A stretch of DNA of 27,229 nt from JAZRWQ01 sp045599805 (GTDB lineage Bacteria > Bacillota > Clostridia > Oscillospirales > UMGS1783), in NCBI GenBank assembly GCA_045599805.1, contig JAZRWQ010000012.1, positions 1 through 27,229 on the forward strand. Reading direction: 5' to 3'. The position numbers and the translations under genes were made by a program. The notes under the pieces are model-generated. The model made no database searches and was not told where the DNA came from. It saw nothing but the letters and a program-made list of their open reading frames with translations. This document shows, in pieces, positions 1 to 7,309 of the stretch (position 1 is its first letter; each line of letters begins with the position of its first letter).

Positions 1-188
1 AGCCCGAGCAGGGCGCCGAAAAGCACGTCCGTCCCGTTCCTCGCAGAAAGCAGGCTGTTTATTTTGCCCTGCGCGTGATGCTCGCAAAACTCCATGAGCA
101 AAAACGCCGCAAACAAAAACGGCAGGGTTTTCAAGCTGTCAAGCAGCGCATCCAGCGCAATATCAAACACTAATTCCAAAAACTGCAT
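1..188 (-). CDS. Putative ArsP_2-type heavy-metal/manganese exporter, N-terminal fragment
   Basis: Reading leftwards from the ATG at 186-188, an open frame of 62 codons runs off the window edge without a stop. It begins MQFLELVFDIALDALLDSLK and continues with a hydrophobic segment (LPFLFAAFLLMEFCEHHA) and a small-residue stretch rich in L, G and A. This start, an amphipathic helix then LPFLF-LLMEF-EH, is how I remember the clostridial 'putative manganese transporter / arsenic efflux' 10-TM family (ArsP_2) beginning. The family is thought to export metal ions across the cytoplasmic membrane. Only about a sixth of the protein is visible, so the call rests on the N-terminus alone. The upstream side (189-275) carries the repeat block at the end of iscU; I see no clear promoter there. 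It could be another small-residue-rich permease. Confidence 0.55.
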   Translation of the reverse strand, partial: MQFLELVFDIALDALLDSLKTLPFLFAAFLLMEFCEHHAQGKINSLLSARNGTDVLFGALLG

Positions 189-200
189 ATATCAATATCC

Positions 201-245
201 GTCGGCTGTGCCGACACCTTAACTCTTAACTCTTAACTCTTAACT
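201..245. repeat. Small hairpin plus four perfect 7-bp tandem repeats
   Basis: A hairpin GTCGGC-TGT-GCCGAC (201-215) is followed by four exact copies of CTTAACT (218-245). The block sits between the start of the exporter gene and the 3' end of iscU. The same heptamer, read in the phase TCTTAAC, recurs in the array at 8774-8815. The repeat is directly visible; function is unknown. Confidence 0.85.
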
Positions 246-276
246 ATTGATTGTTTCCGTAACGGAAACAATCAAT
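246..276. repeat. 31-bp palindrome overlapping the iscU stop codon (possible terminator)
   Basis: Two perfectly complementary 15-base arms (246-260 and 262-276, left arm ATTGATTGTTTCCGT) flank one central A. The right arm reaches the first base of the iscU stop codon (276-278 on the minus strand). As RNA it would form a long stem with a 3-base loop at the very end of the iscU message. No T-run follows on the minus strand, where the heptamer array begins, so it is not a classical intrinsic terminator. A role in mRNA 3'-end protection or transcription termination is an inference. Confidence 0.6.
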
Positions 277-710
277 CAGTGATGTCCGCCGCAAGCCTCG
301 CAGTTGCCATTGCAGGCGTTTACGAGTTCTGCGGGCAGAGGCAGGCACTTTTTGGTGTAGTAGTCGGTGAGGGCTGCCTTAACGGCTTCCTCTGCGAGTA
401 CCGAGCAGTGCACCTTAACGGCAGGCAGGCCGTCCAGCGCCTCGATAACCGCCTTATTGGTAAGCGAAAGCGCTTCCTTTATGGATTTGCCCTTGATAAG
501 CTCGGTTGCCATGGAGGAGGTTGCAACGGCGGCGCCGCAGCCGAAGGTTTTGAACTTAACGTCGGGGATGATGTCGCCCTCTATTTTGAGGTACATTCTC
601 ATTATGTCGCCGCATTTTGCGTTGCCAACCTCACCGATGCCGTCGGCATCGGGGATTTCGCCTACGTTGCGGGGATTGGTGAAATGGTCCATTACTTTAT
701 CTGAATACAT
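276..710 (-). CDS. iscU: Fe-S cluster assembly scaffold protein (IscU/NifU N-terminal type)
   Basis: This 144-residue protein is the scaffold on which sulfur from the cysteine desulfurase and iron are assembled into a 2Fe-2S cluster before transfer to apo-proteins in the cytoplasm. The three ligand cysteines of the family are visible at C33 (AKCGD), C58 (FGCGAA) and C102 (KVHCSVLAEEA), with the conserved aspartate D35 beside the first. The opening MYSDKVMDHFTNPRNVG is typical. It follows iscS with a two-base gap, and a ribosome binding site (AAAGGA) lies inside the iscS tail, so the two are co-translated partners. The C-terminus carries extra cysteines (C122, C133, C137, C140) ending in CGGHH, a tail found in many clostridial NifU-like proteins that may bind metal. 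Clostridia usually name it NifU. Confidence 0.95.
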   Translation of the reverse strand: MYSDKVMDHFTNPRNVGEIPDADGIGEVGNAKCGDIMRMYLKIEGDIIPDVKFKTFGCGAAVATSSMATELIKGKSIKEALSLTNKAVIEALDGLPAVKVHCSVLAEEAVKAALTDYYTKKCLPLPAELVNACNGNCEACGGHH

Positions 711-712
711 AG

Positions 713-1906
713 TCAGTTTTCCTTTCCGTTATTTTTCTGGAAGGTATCCCACAGAGGCGACATATCGCGCAGTCTCTGTACGATGCCGGGGAGAGTTTCG
801 AGAATATAGTCTACGTCCTCCTCACTGTTGGTATGCGCAAGAGAAAAACGAAGTGAGCCGTGAGCGATCTCATGGGTAAGTCCTATGGAAAGAAGGACAT
901 GAGACGGATCGAGCGAGCCGGAGGTGCAGGCGCTTCCGGAGGAAGCGCAGATGCCGTTAATATCCAGCCACAAAAGTAAACTTTCGCCTTCGATGAAGGG
1001 AATGGAAACGTTTACGTTGCCGGGCAGGCGGCACGTTCTGTCGCCGTTCAGTCTCGCGTAGGGTATCTTTTCAAGTATGCCGTCTATAAGCTTATCGCGA
1101 AGAGCCGTAACCTTCCTTGTGTTCTCCTCCATGTTGGCGCAGGCAAGCTTCAAAGCCTCCGCCATACCAACGATGCCTGCCGGGTTCTCGGTGCCGGCGC
1201 GCTTGCCCTTTTCCTGACCGCCGCCGGAAATGAGGTTGGGCAGAACGATGCCCTTACGCATATACATGCCGCCGATGCCCTTGGGGCCGTTGAACTTATG
1301 GGCAGAAAAGCTCATTGCGTCAATGCCCATTTCCTTAACGTTGATGGGCACATGTCCGAGCGCCTGTACGGCGTCGGTATGGAATATAACGCCCTTATGC
1401 TTATGAGTTATCTCGGCAAGCTCCTTTACGGGCTGAATCGAGCCTATCTCGTTGTTGCCGAACATTACTGTTACCAGAACGGTGTTTTCCTTAATGGCGG
1501 CTTCCAGATCCTCGGGCTTTACGATGCCGTTTTCGTATACGGGAAGCAGGGTAACCTCCGCGCCGCTTTCCTCCAAGGAATGAAGTACGGCGTGATGCTC
1601 AAATGCGGTGGAAATGATATGGGGCGTTTTGCCGCGTCTTAAACTCTTTACGGCAAGCTCCTTTATTATCCAGTTGTCCGATTCGCTGCCGCCGGCGGTG
1701 ATGTAAATTTCACCGGGCTCTGCGCCCATGCAGTCGGCAATGTCTTTTCTTGCCTCGTCAACCGCTGCTTTAGCCATCTGTCCTGCCTGATGTACCGAGG
1801 ACGGGTTGCCGTAAATCTCGGTAAGATAAGGCATCATCTTTTCAAGAACTCTCGGATCAAGCGGCGTGGTTGCCGCATTGTCCGCGTAAACAAAGCGTTT
1901 TCCCAT
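713..1906 (-). CDS. iscS: Cysteine desulfurase (IscS/NifS family)
   Basis: This PLP enzyme (397 residues, normal length) converts cysteine to alanine and passes the persulfide sulfur to the IscU scaffold encoded directly downstream. Visible residues are the PLP-stacking histidine in AFEHHA (H104), the PLP lysine K204 in SFSAHKFNGPKG, and the catalytic cysteine C327 in SSGSACTSG, on the longer flexible loop typical of group I (IscS/NifS) enzymes and unlike SufS. The ATG at 1904-1906 is preceded by an AAAGAAGTGA ribosome binding site. The gene lies 29 bases downstream of rnhA and two bases upstream of iscU. No IscR, IscA, ferredoxin or Hsc chaperone genes accompany it, which is the usual minimal clostridial arrangement; the partner could equally be called NifS. 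Confidence 0.95.
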   Translation of the reverse strand: MGKRFVYADNAATTPLDPRVLEKMMPYLTEIYGNPSSVHQAGQMAKAAVDEARKDIADCMGAEPGEIYITAGGSESDNWIIKELAVKSLRRGKTPHIISTAFEHHAVLHSLEESGAEVTLLPVYENGIVKPEDLEAAIKENTVLVTVMFGNNEIGSIQPVKELAEITHKHKGVIFHTDAVQALGHVPINVKEMGIDAMSFSAHKFNGPKGIGGMYMRKGIVLPNLISGGGQEKGKRAGTENPAGIVGMAEALKLACANMEENTRKVTALRDKLIDGILEKIPYARLNGDRTCRLPGNVNVSIPFIEGESLLLWLDINGICASSGSACTSGSLDPSHVLLSIGLTHEIAHGSLRFSLAHTNSEEDVDYILETLPGIVQRLRDMSPLWDTFQKNNGKEN

Positions 1907-1935
1907 GAAAATTCACTTCTTTCAATGTATTGGAA

Positions 1936-2373
1936 TTATTTTAGTTTTTCTATTTCGCCGACAGCCATCCTGTCGCACCGCTCATTTTCGGGATGTCCTG
2001 CGTGTCCCTTTACCCAAATGAACGTGACTTTGTGAATGGCGGTAAGCTCTATTATTTTTTGCCATAATTCGGGGTTTTTAACTGCCTTTTTGCCTGCGGT
2101 TTTAAACCCGTTGCGTTTCCACGCATCAAGCCAGCCCAAATTTACGGCATCGGTAAGATATTTGCTGTCGGAAGTCAATATAACCTCACAGGGCTCCTTC
2201 AAAGCGCAAAGCGCCTCTATTGCCGCGGTAAGCTCCATTCGATTGTTGGTCGTTTCCTTTTCTCCCCCCGAAAGCTCCTTTTCCGTACCGCCGAAGCGCA
2301 GTATCGCGCCCCAGCCGCCCGGCCCCGGATTGCCCGAGCAGGCGCCGTCGGTGAATATCTCAACCTTTTTCAT
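1936..2373 (-). CDS. rnhA: Ribonuclease HI
   Basis: This 145-residue endonuclease cuts the RNA strand of RNA/DNA hybrids (R-loops, primers). All catalytic positions align with E. coli RNase HI: D9 (IFTDGACSGNPGPGGWG), E47 (NNRMELTA), D69 (LTSDSKY) and D134 (ERCDRMA), with the flexible-loop histidine H124 in VKGHAGHPENE. I place the start at the ATG 2371-2373 (MKKVEIFTDG). An in-frame TTG further out would add 11 residues that fit nothing in the family. The gene appears to head the rnhA-iscS-iscU transcript, although no promoter of good quality was found upstream. The product is cytoplasmic and complete. Confidence 0.95.
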   Translation of the reverse strand: MKKVEIFTDGACSGNPGPGGWGAILRFGGTEKELSGGEKETTNNRMELTAAIEALCALKEPCEVILTSDSKYLTDAVNLGWLDAWKRNGFKTAGKKAVKNPELWQKIIELTAIHKVTFIWVKGHAGHPENERCDRMAVGEIEKLK

Positions 2374-2501
2374 CAATAGTATACCACCCAAGTGTAGATT
2401 ATGCAATAGCGCGCAAAATTATTTTCCCGTAAAAATGCCGCCATTATCCTATTTTGACAACATATTGTATCACATAAAATAAATCAAGTCAAATATATTC
2501 T

Positions 2502-2550
2502 TGTCCGCGAAGCGGACACCCAAGACAAGGGACGGTTCCCTGTCTTGGGT
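2502..2550. repeat. Double hairpin, dispersed palindromic-repeat type
   Basis: TGTCCGC-GAA-GCGGACA (2502-2518) is followed directly by a 14-bp stem: ACCCAAGACAAGGGA (2518-2532) pairs with TCCCTGTCTTGGGT (2537-2550), with one bulged A and loop CGGT. The second unit resembles the 'GGGACGGTTC...' REP-like hairpins I recall as scattered in clostridial genomes. That identification comes from memory; only one copy is present in this window. Confidence 0.7.
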
Positions 2551-2566
2551 GCTATTACGAAAATAA

Positions 2567-2741
2567 GGCTTACAGCATAATTTACATTATGTTGCAAGCC
2601 CTCATATCACGGTAACTAAATACTACCATAATATGATACTTTTGTAAATAGCCTTTTCGAGTTATCCTGAAATTATTTTTGTCGGAAAATCAAACTATCC
2701 AAACCCGTCATTTTATATGGTAAATTGCAACATAATGTAAA
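2567..2741 (+). promoter_or_regulatory. Leader with competing RNA pairings upstream of the TasA-like gene
   Basis: Bases 2567-2581 can pair with 2586-2600 in a local hairpin (GGCTT...CATAAT-TTAC-ATTATG...AAGCC, one mismatch, one G-U). Alternatively 2581-2597 can pair perfectly over 17 bp with 2725-2741, which ends 26 bases before the ribosome binding site at 2768. Between them TATCA (2605-2609) / TGATA (2634-2638) encloses GGTA (2611-2614) / TACC (2624-2627). The two pairings of 2581-2597 exclude each other. I do not recognise a known riboswitch class; a regulatory role is inference. Confidence 0.4.
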
Positions 2742-2782
2742 GAATGTGGTAGCTCTCAAAAAAAAACAAGGAGAATAAGAAA

Positions 2783-5700
2783 ATGAAAAACACCAAGAAA
2801 TCACTGCTTGTAAGTGTTCTTTCGCTTATGCTTTGCGTTGCCATGCTGCTCGGCACTACATACGCATGGTTTACCGACAGCGTACAAAGCGGCGTAAACA
2901 CCATTCAGGCAGGCAATCTGGACGTTGAGCTTTTCCACAAGAGCAAAAACGTTTCCGAGGAAAAGGTTACGGCAACCACCGAGAATCTTTTCACGGACGT
3001 TGCAAAGTGGGAGCCCGGCGCTTACGCTTACGAAACCTTTACGGTTAAAAACGTAGGCGACCTTGCACTTAAGTACAAAATGGAACTTAACGTTGCATCC
3101 TTCACTTCCTACAACGGCCACAACCTTACCGAGGTTTTAAAGGTTGCCGTTCTTAACAGCGTTCCCGAAAGCCGCGCCGATATTACCGACGGTGTAGCTC
3201 TTAAGGATTGGAGCCTTAACGGTGCAGATGTCCTTTATCCTGCAAACGCAGGTGAAGGTAAAGCTTCCGAAAAGACCTTTACCGTTGCTATCTACTGGGA
3301 GCCCACCAACCACGATAACGACTTCAACATGAACAATGGCAAGGACGGTACTTTGTCTATCGAATTCGGTGTAAACCTCATTGCCACCCAGTACACCTAT
3401 GAGGCTGACAGCTTTGACAATCTGTATGATGCATTAGCACAGTACCCTGTAGTTGCCGAAGCAAAAGTTGTAGAGGATCAAATCACCAAGATTACCGCCT
3501 ATGACGATAACAATAAGATTGCGGCACAGGCAAAGATCCCTGCCAATGCAGTGCTTCCCGAAGATACCGAAAGAATAATGATGACCGTTGACGAGGTGAA
3601 AACCCCCGTACAGGTTAATCTTGCAAATGACGAAGAAGCCCTTAACCTCGATGTTAAATTCTTCGCTGTTAAATCCGACGGCACTAAAACACAGATAACC
3701 GATTTTGATCAGATAGTAGAGGTTGATTTGTCCGCACAGATTCCGGATGGCAGAGTTCTTGCAAAGGTTTTCCATACACATAACGGAGTACCGGTTGAAA
3801 TGGAAAAGGTCGAAAGCAAAGCAGCGGTTGCAGACGGAAAATATTATTTTGATGCCGCAACAAAGATGCTTACCATCGGCAGCAAAAAGTTCAGCCCGTT
3901 TACCTTTATTGTAAAACTCCCCGAAGTAATTGCCTCTAAAGAAGGCGAACCTTCTATTGGAATGAGCCTTGCCGAATTCCGTAATAGTGTAAATAACGGC
4001 AAAAATTATTCGGGTTGGACAGTTACTCAGCAGAAAGATATCGACTTGGAAAATGTAGAGTGGAGTCCTATCGGAACAAAGGATAATCCGTTCTCCGGTG
4101 TGTTTAACGGAAACAATAAGACAATCAGCAATCTCACTGTAAATGCAAATAATGGCGCAGAAGGTCTGTTCGGCTATGTAATTGGCGAAGAAAATTCTAT
4201 TAACATTGGGGGACGTTGGAATCAAGATACGCTTACATACAATACGTTTGAAATAGAAAAAGACCTGACCTGCTCTATTATGAATCTCAAAATATCGAAT
4301 GCAAGCATAACCACTACTGATAAAAAAGCGACGGGAGTAATCGGCTCCGGCGAATGCGCGTACATCTATAACATCTCTGTTGAAAATTCTGCAATTTCCG
4401 GCGCAAAAGGTGTTGGCGGAATTATCGGTAATGTCAATGGTTGCGTTATCAAAAACTGTTCTACCGACAGTAATACTTCCGTTACGGCAAGTGTTTATAA
4501 TGCAGGTGGTATTGTTGGCGTTAGTCCGAGTGTAGAAAAGAGTTTTTGCACCTCAAAACACGGTTGCGCCATAATTGAGTGTGTAAACAATGCTGATGTT
4601 ACAATGAATAATACGAGTGAATCGGGTTATATCGGCGGAATAGTCGGGTCGTTCAACGCCATGGGAGGACAGCATAACGCGTTTATTTCCTGTACTAATA
4701 ATGGAACGATACATATTCCGCAAAAAAGCAAAGGCGTTGGCGGTATTGTCGGAGATGCTTACAATAATGGCGAAGAACAATATTTTGTGAATTGCATAAA
4801 TAATGGCAGCTTCGATTTTTCCGATTCTTCTTCTTGCGACGGTGTAGGCGGTATTGCACAAAATACAGCGGTTGTCGGCGTCAATTTGATAAATACTGCG
4901 AATATCACCGCATGCGCTACTGATGTATCGGGTATTTCTTCCAAAGCTCCAGCTGAATCGGCATTTTATAATTGCTTCAATAACGGTACCCTTAATAACA
5001 CAAAAACTTCCGGAGCCGCATACGATATCAGTTCTAGATCCGGTGATACGATCGGCATTACGGGAACGTTTGCAACAGTGGCAGAATTGAATGCAAGCGT
5101 TAATTCACAGAATACAGATAAAGGAATTCGCCGGAACTTCAAATTGACCAACGTTACTGTAACTAATCAGAGTGATTACAGTTTGATCGTACCTAAAAAT
5201 GCGGAATCCTTTGTTATCAACGGAAAAGTTGCCGATACGGTAGATTTTGAAGAAGGAGCAATTTGTCCTTCGATCGTTTACGCTAATGGGTATAATTTCC
5301 ACATAACCAAAAATAATTCGCGCGGTATTACAATTGTAGGCGACAACAATGCCATCACAGTGGACAGCACACTGGCAAGTCTTGGTATCAGCGGCAATTC
5401 CAGCGTTACCGTAAATGCCGATCTGTCCGGCAGCTTAAACTTCAGTGGTACGGGCACGACTACCGCGACGATCAACGCGGGTAAGACCGTACACTGTGTA
5501 AGATTCCTCGGAACGGGCAATTACACCGTAAACAACTATGGTTTGATCACCAACAATGGTGGCGGCGGACACGTTATCTACACCGAGAGCCCCTGCACAA
5601 TTACGGTCAACAACCACGGCACTATTCAAAACAGAGTAACGGGACCGACCTATGCGCTGCTGTTCTACGGCGGCTGCGATGCAACGGTCAATCAGTATCC

Positions 5701-5815
5701 CGGAAGCATAATTGATACACGCGATGAAACCACGCAATATGGATATAAAGCTGACGGCTCCGCGCATAGCGTTGTTGTGAGAAACGTTGACGATAGCGGT
5801 AATCCTATTACATAA
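2783..5815 (+). CDS. Large secreted TasA/camelysin-like protein with GLUG-type repeats
   Basis: This 1010-residue exported protein starts with a signal peptide (KK at 5-6, hydrophobic core 8-24) ending in TTYAWFTDS, the signature of SipW-processed TasA/camelysin proteins. These are the major fibre subunits of Bacillus biofilm matrix. Residues of about 27-200 look like the TasA beta-sandwich (IQAGNLDVELFHK, EPGAYAYETFTVKNVGDLALKYKMEL). A middle domain follows (about 210-385). From about residue 455 to 695 come glycine-rich GLUG-like repeats (EGLFGYV, GVGGIIGNV, AGGIVGV, IGGIVGS, GVGGIVGD), a beta-solenoid type motif of adhesins. The last 250 residues are Asn/Thr/Gly-rich beta-helix-like sequence. 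There is no LPXTG motif and no C-terminal membrane helix, and no SipW peptidase gene lies nearby. A matrix or adhesin role is inferred from the architecture; the protein is far longer than classical TasA (about 260 residues). Confidence 0.8.
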   Translation: MKNTKKSLLVSVLSLMLCVAMLLGTTYAWFTDSVQSGVNTIQAGNLDVELFHKSKNVSEEKVTATTENLFTDVAKWEPGAYAYETFTVKNVGDLALKYKMELNVASFTSYNGHNLTEVLKVAVLNSVPESRADITDGVALKDWSLNGADVLYPANAGEGKASEKTFTVAIYWEPTNHDNDFNMNNGKDGTLSIEFGVNLIATQYTYEADSFDNLYDALAQYPVVAEAKVVEDQITKITAYDDNNKIAAQAKIPANAVLPEDTERIMMTVDEVKTPVQVNLANDEEALNLDVKFFAVKSDGTKTQITDFDQIVEVDLSAQIPDGRVLAKVFHTHNGVPVEMEKVESKAAVADGKYYFDAATKMLTIGSKKFSPFTFIVKLPEVIASKEGEPSIGMSLAEFRNSVNNGKNYSGWTVTQQKDIDLENVEWSPIGTKDNPFSGVFNGNNKTISNLTVNANNGAEGLFGYVIGEENSINIGGRWNQDTLTYNTFEIEKDLTCSIMNLKISNASITTTDKKATGVIGSGECAYIYNISVENSAISGAKGVGGIIGNVNGCVIKNCSTDSNTSVTASVYNAGGIVGVSPSVEKSFCTSKHGCAIIECVNNADVTMNNTSESGYIGGIVGSFNAMGGQHNAFISCTNNGTIHIPQKSKGVGGIVGDAYNNGEEQYFVNCINNGSFDFSDSSSCDGVGGIAQNTAVVGVNLINTANITACATDVSGISSKAPAESAFYNCFNNGTLNNTKTSGAAYDISSRSGDTIGITGTFATVAELNASVNSQNTDKGIRRNFKLTNVTVTNQSDYSLIVPKNAESFVINGKVADTVDFEEGAICPSIVYANGYNFHITKNNSRGITIVGDNNAITVDSTLASLGISGNSSVTVNADLSGSLNFSGTGTTTATINAGKTVHCVRFLGTGNYTVNNYGLITNNGGGGHVIYTESPCTITVNNHGTIQNRVTGPTYALLFYGGCDATVNQYPGSIIDTRDETTQYGYKADGSAHSVVVRNVDDSGNPIT

Positions 5816-5829
5816 TAAAAAATAATACG

Positions 5830-5860
5830 ACACGCCCCCGAGCAATCGGGGGCGTGTTTT
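5830..5860 (+). terminator. Intrinsic terminator of the TasA-like gene
   Basis: A perfect 12-bp GC-rich stem (ACACGCCCCCGA, loop GCAA, TCGGGGGCGTGT) is followed by a T-tract, 15 bases after the stop codon. The GNRA loop and T-run are standard for an intrinsic terminator on the plus strand. Confidence 0.9.
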
Positions 5861-5869
5861 CCGTTGCAC

Positions 5870-5909
5870 AACAAAAAGAAGTACGCTCTCGCGTACTTCT
5901 TTTTGTTTT
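5870..5909. terminator. Bidirectional terminator between convergent genes
   Basis: A perfect 17-bp stem (5870-5886 with 5891-5907, loop TCTC) has A-rich and T-rich outer ends, so each strand reads a stem ending in T-rich sequence. It lies directly downstream of glyS on the minus strand (stop at 5912) and backs up the terminator at 5830-5860 on the plus strand. Confidence 0.85.
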
Positions 5910-5911
5910 GA

Positions 5912-7309
5912 TTAAAACTCGATCTTCTTTGCGATATAGTCTTTAAGCTCGGCTATGGGGATTCTTACCTGCTCCATGGTGTCTCTGTCTCTTACGGTAA
6001 CGGTGTTGTAGTTGGGAGAGGCCTCTTCCTCGACCGTTTCGAAATCGACGGTGATGCATAAGGGAGTGCCTATTTCGTCTTCTCTGCGGTAACGCTTGCC
6101 TATCGAGCCGGCGTCATCGAAGTCAACCATGAAGTCCTTGGCGAGCATATCGTAAATTTCATTAGCCTTGGGGGAGAGCTTCTTGGAAAGGGGCAGAACG
6201 GCGCACTTGAAGGGCGCAAGGAAGGGATGCAGGCGTAAAACTACGCGCTTGTCGTTCTTTGCCTCGTCAACCATTTCCTCATCGTATGCTTCGCACAGGA
6301 AGGCGAGAGCAACGCGGTCGGCACCCAAAGAGGGCTCGATAACGAAGGGAACGTAATGCTCGTTGGTGTCGGGGTCGAAGTATTCGAGGGATTTGCCGGA
6401 GGCTTCCTGATGACGGCCGAGGTCGTAATTCGTTCTGTCGGCAATGCCCCACAGCTCGCCCCAGCCGAACGGGAACATGAACTCGATATCGGTGGTAGCC
6501 TTGGAGTAGAAGGAAAGCTCCTCCTTCTCGTGGTCGCGCAGGCGCATGTTTTCTTCCTTCATGCCGAGCGACAAAAGGAAGTTCTTGCAATAGTCCTTCC
6601 AGAAGTAGAACCATTCAAGGTCGGTATCGGGCTTGCAGAAGAATTCACATTCCATCTGCTCAAATTCTCTCGTTCTGAAGGTGAAGTTGCCGGGGGTTAT
6701 TTCGTTTCTGAACGCTTTACCTATCTGGCAAACGCCGAAGGGAAGCTTTTTGCGGGTGGTGCGCTGGATGGAGGCATAGTTTACGAAAATGCCCTGCGCC
6801 GTTTCGGGACGCAGATAAACCTCGCTCTTTGCATCCTCGGTAACGCCGATGAAGGTTTTGAACATAAGGTTGAATTTACGGATGGAGGTGAAGTTCTTGC
6901 TGCCGCATTCGGGGCAAACGATGCCGTTTTCCTTGATATATTCCTCCATCTGCTCAAAGGTCATACCCTCTGCGTGGCCGCCCACCTCTTCAATGAGCTT
7001 GTCTGCTCTGTGGCGTGCGTGGCAGTCCTTGCAGTCCATGAGCGGATCGGAGAAGCCGCCTACGTGGCCGCTGGTAACCCATGTCTGAGGATTCATTATG
7101 ATGGCGGCGTCAAGACCTACGTTGTAGTGGCTTTCCTGAACGAATTTCTTCCACCATGCCTTTTTTACGTTGTTCTTGAATTCAACGCCTAAAGGACCGT
7201 AATCCCATGAGTTTGCAAGACCGCCGTAAATTTCGCTGCCGGGGTAAACGAAGCCGCGGTTTTTGCACAGAGAGATTATCTGATCCATCGTCTTTTCAGA
7301 GTTGTTCAT
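5912..7309 (-). CDS. glyS: Glycine--tRNA ligase, single-chain (homodimeric) class II type
   Basis: This 465-residue enzyme charges tRNA-Gly in the cytoplasm. It is the alpha2 type, not the bacterial alpha2-beta2 GlyQ/GlyS type. The N-terminus (CKNRGFVYPGSEIYGGLANS) is diagnostic. A zinc-type insertion carries C93/C96 (DCKDC) and C132/C135 (CPEC). Motif 2 is at about 199-222 (AFRNEITPGNFTFRTREFEQ) and motif 3 at about 329-340 (GADRVALAF). The C-terminal anticodon-binding domain is complete. The ATG overlaps the stop of the upstream ECF gene by four bases (ATGA), with a GGAG site inside that gene. It is thus the last gene of a pdx kinase / S-component / glyS operon and ends at the 5870-5909 terminator. 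No T-box leader is visible in front of it or at the head of the operon. Confidence 0.97.
   Translation of the reverse strand: MNNSEKTMDQIISLCKNRGFVYPGSEIYGGLANSWDYGPLGVEFKNNVKKAWWKKFVQESHYNVGLDAAIIMNPQTWVTSGHVGGFSDPLMDCKDCHARHRADKLIEEVGGHAEGMTFEQMEEYIKENGIVCPECGSKNFTSIRKFNLMFKTFIGVTEDAKSEVYLRPETAQGIFVNYASIQRTTRKKLPFGVCQIGKAFRNEITPGNFTFRTREFEQMECEFFCKPDTDLEWFYFWKDYCKNFLLSLGMKEENMRLRDHEKEELSFYSKATTDIEFMFPFGWGELWGIADRTNYDLGRHQEASGKSLEYFDPDTNEHYVPFVIEPSLGADRVALAFLCEAYDEEMVDEAKNDKRVVLRLHPFLAPFKCAVLPLSKKLSPKANEIYDMLAKDFMVDFDDAGSIGKRYRREDEIGTPLCITVDFETVEEEASPNYNTVTVRDRDTMEQVRIPIAELKDYIAKKIEF

Larger units (their letters stand above)
2374..2782. other. 409-base intergenic region between divergent rnhA and the TasA-like gene
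   Basis: No gene was found here. It contains a 7-bp stem hairpin (2502-2518), a dispersed-type hairpin (2518-2550), another hairpin (2567-2600), and a perfect 17-bp inverted repeat (2581-2597 with 2725-2741). The 3' part is AT-rich and ends in a ribosome binding site AAGGAGA (2768-2774) eight bases before the ATG at 2783. I could not find a convincing -35/-10 pair for either gene. Confidence 0.7.

Noticed and set aside
279..704. Long plus-strand open frames opposite iscU (279-704 and 367-879)
   Set aside because: They mirror a clear Fe-S scaffold gene with conserved cysteines on the other strand, have no ribosome binding site, and encode low-complexity sequence.
2374..2406. Earlier TTG start for rnhA giving 11 extra residues
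   Set aside because: RNase HI proteins begin with the first beta strand (KKVEIFTDG); the extension has no family support.
2598..2724. c-di-GMP riboswitch in the leader of the TasA-like gene
   Set aside because: It was considered because of matrix biology and the c-di-GMP operon, but the conserved class I or II core sequences are not seen.
3434..4225. 263-codon minus-strand open frame inside the TasA-like gene
   Set aside because: The sense frame has signal peptide, domains and terminator; the antisense product is Cys/Phe/Ile-rich noise.
6356..7192. 278-codon plus-strand open frame opposite glyS
   Set aside because: It is antisense to the unmistakable glycyl-tRNA synthetase and lacks any recognisable domain; high-GC third positions of glyS keep it open.
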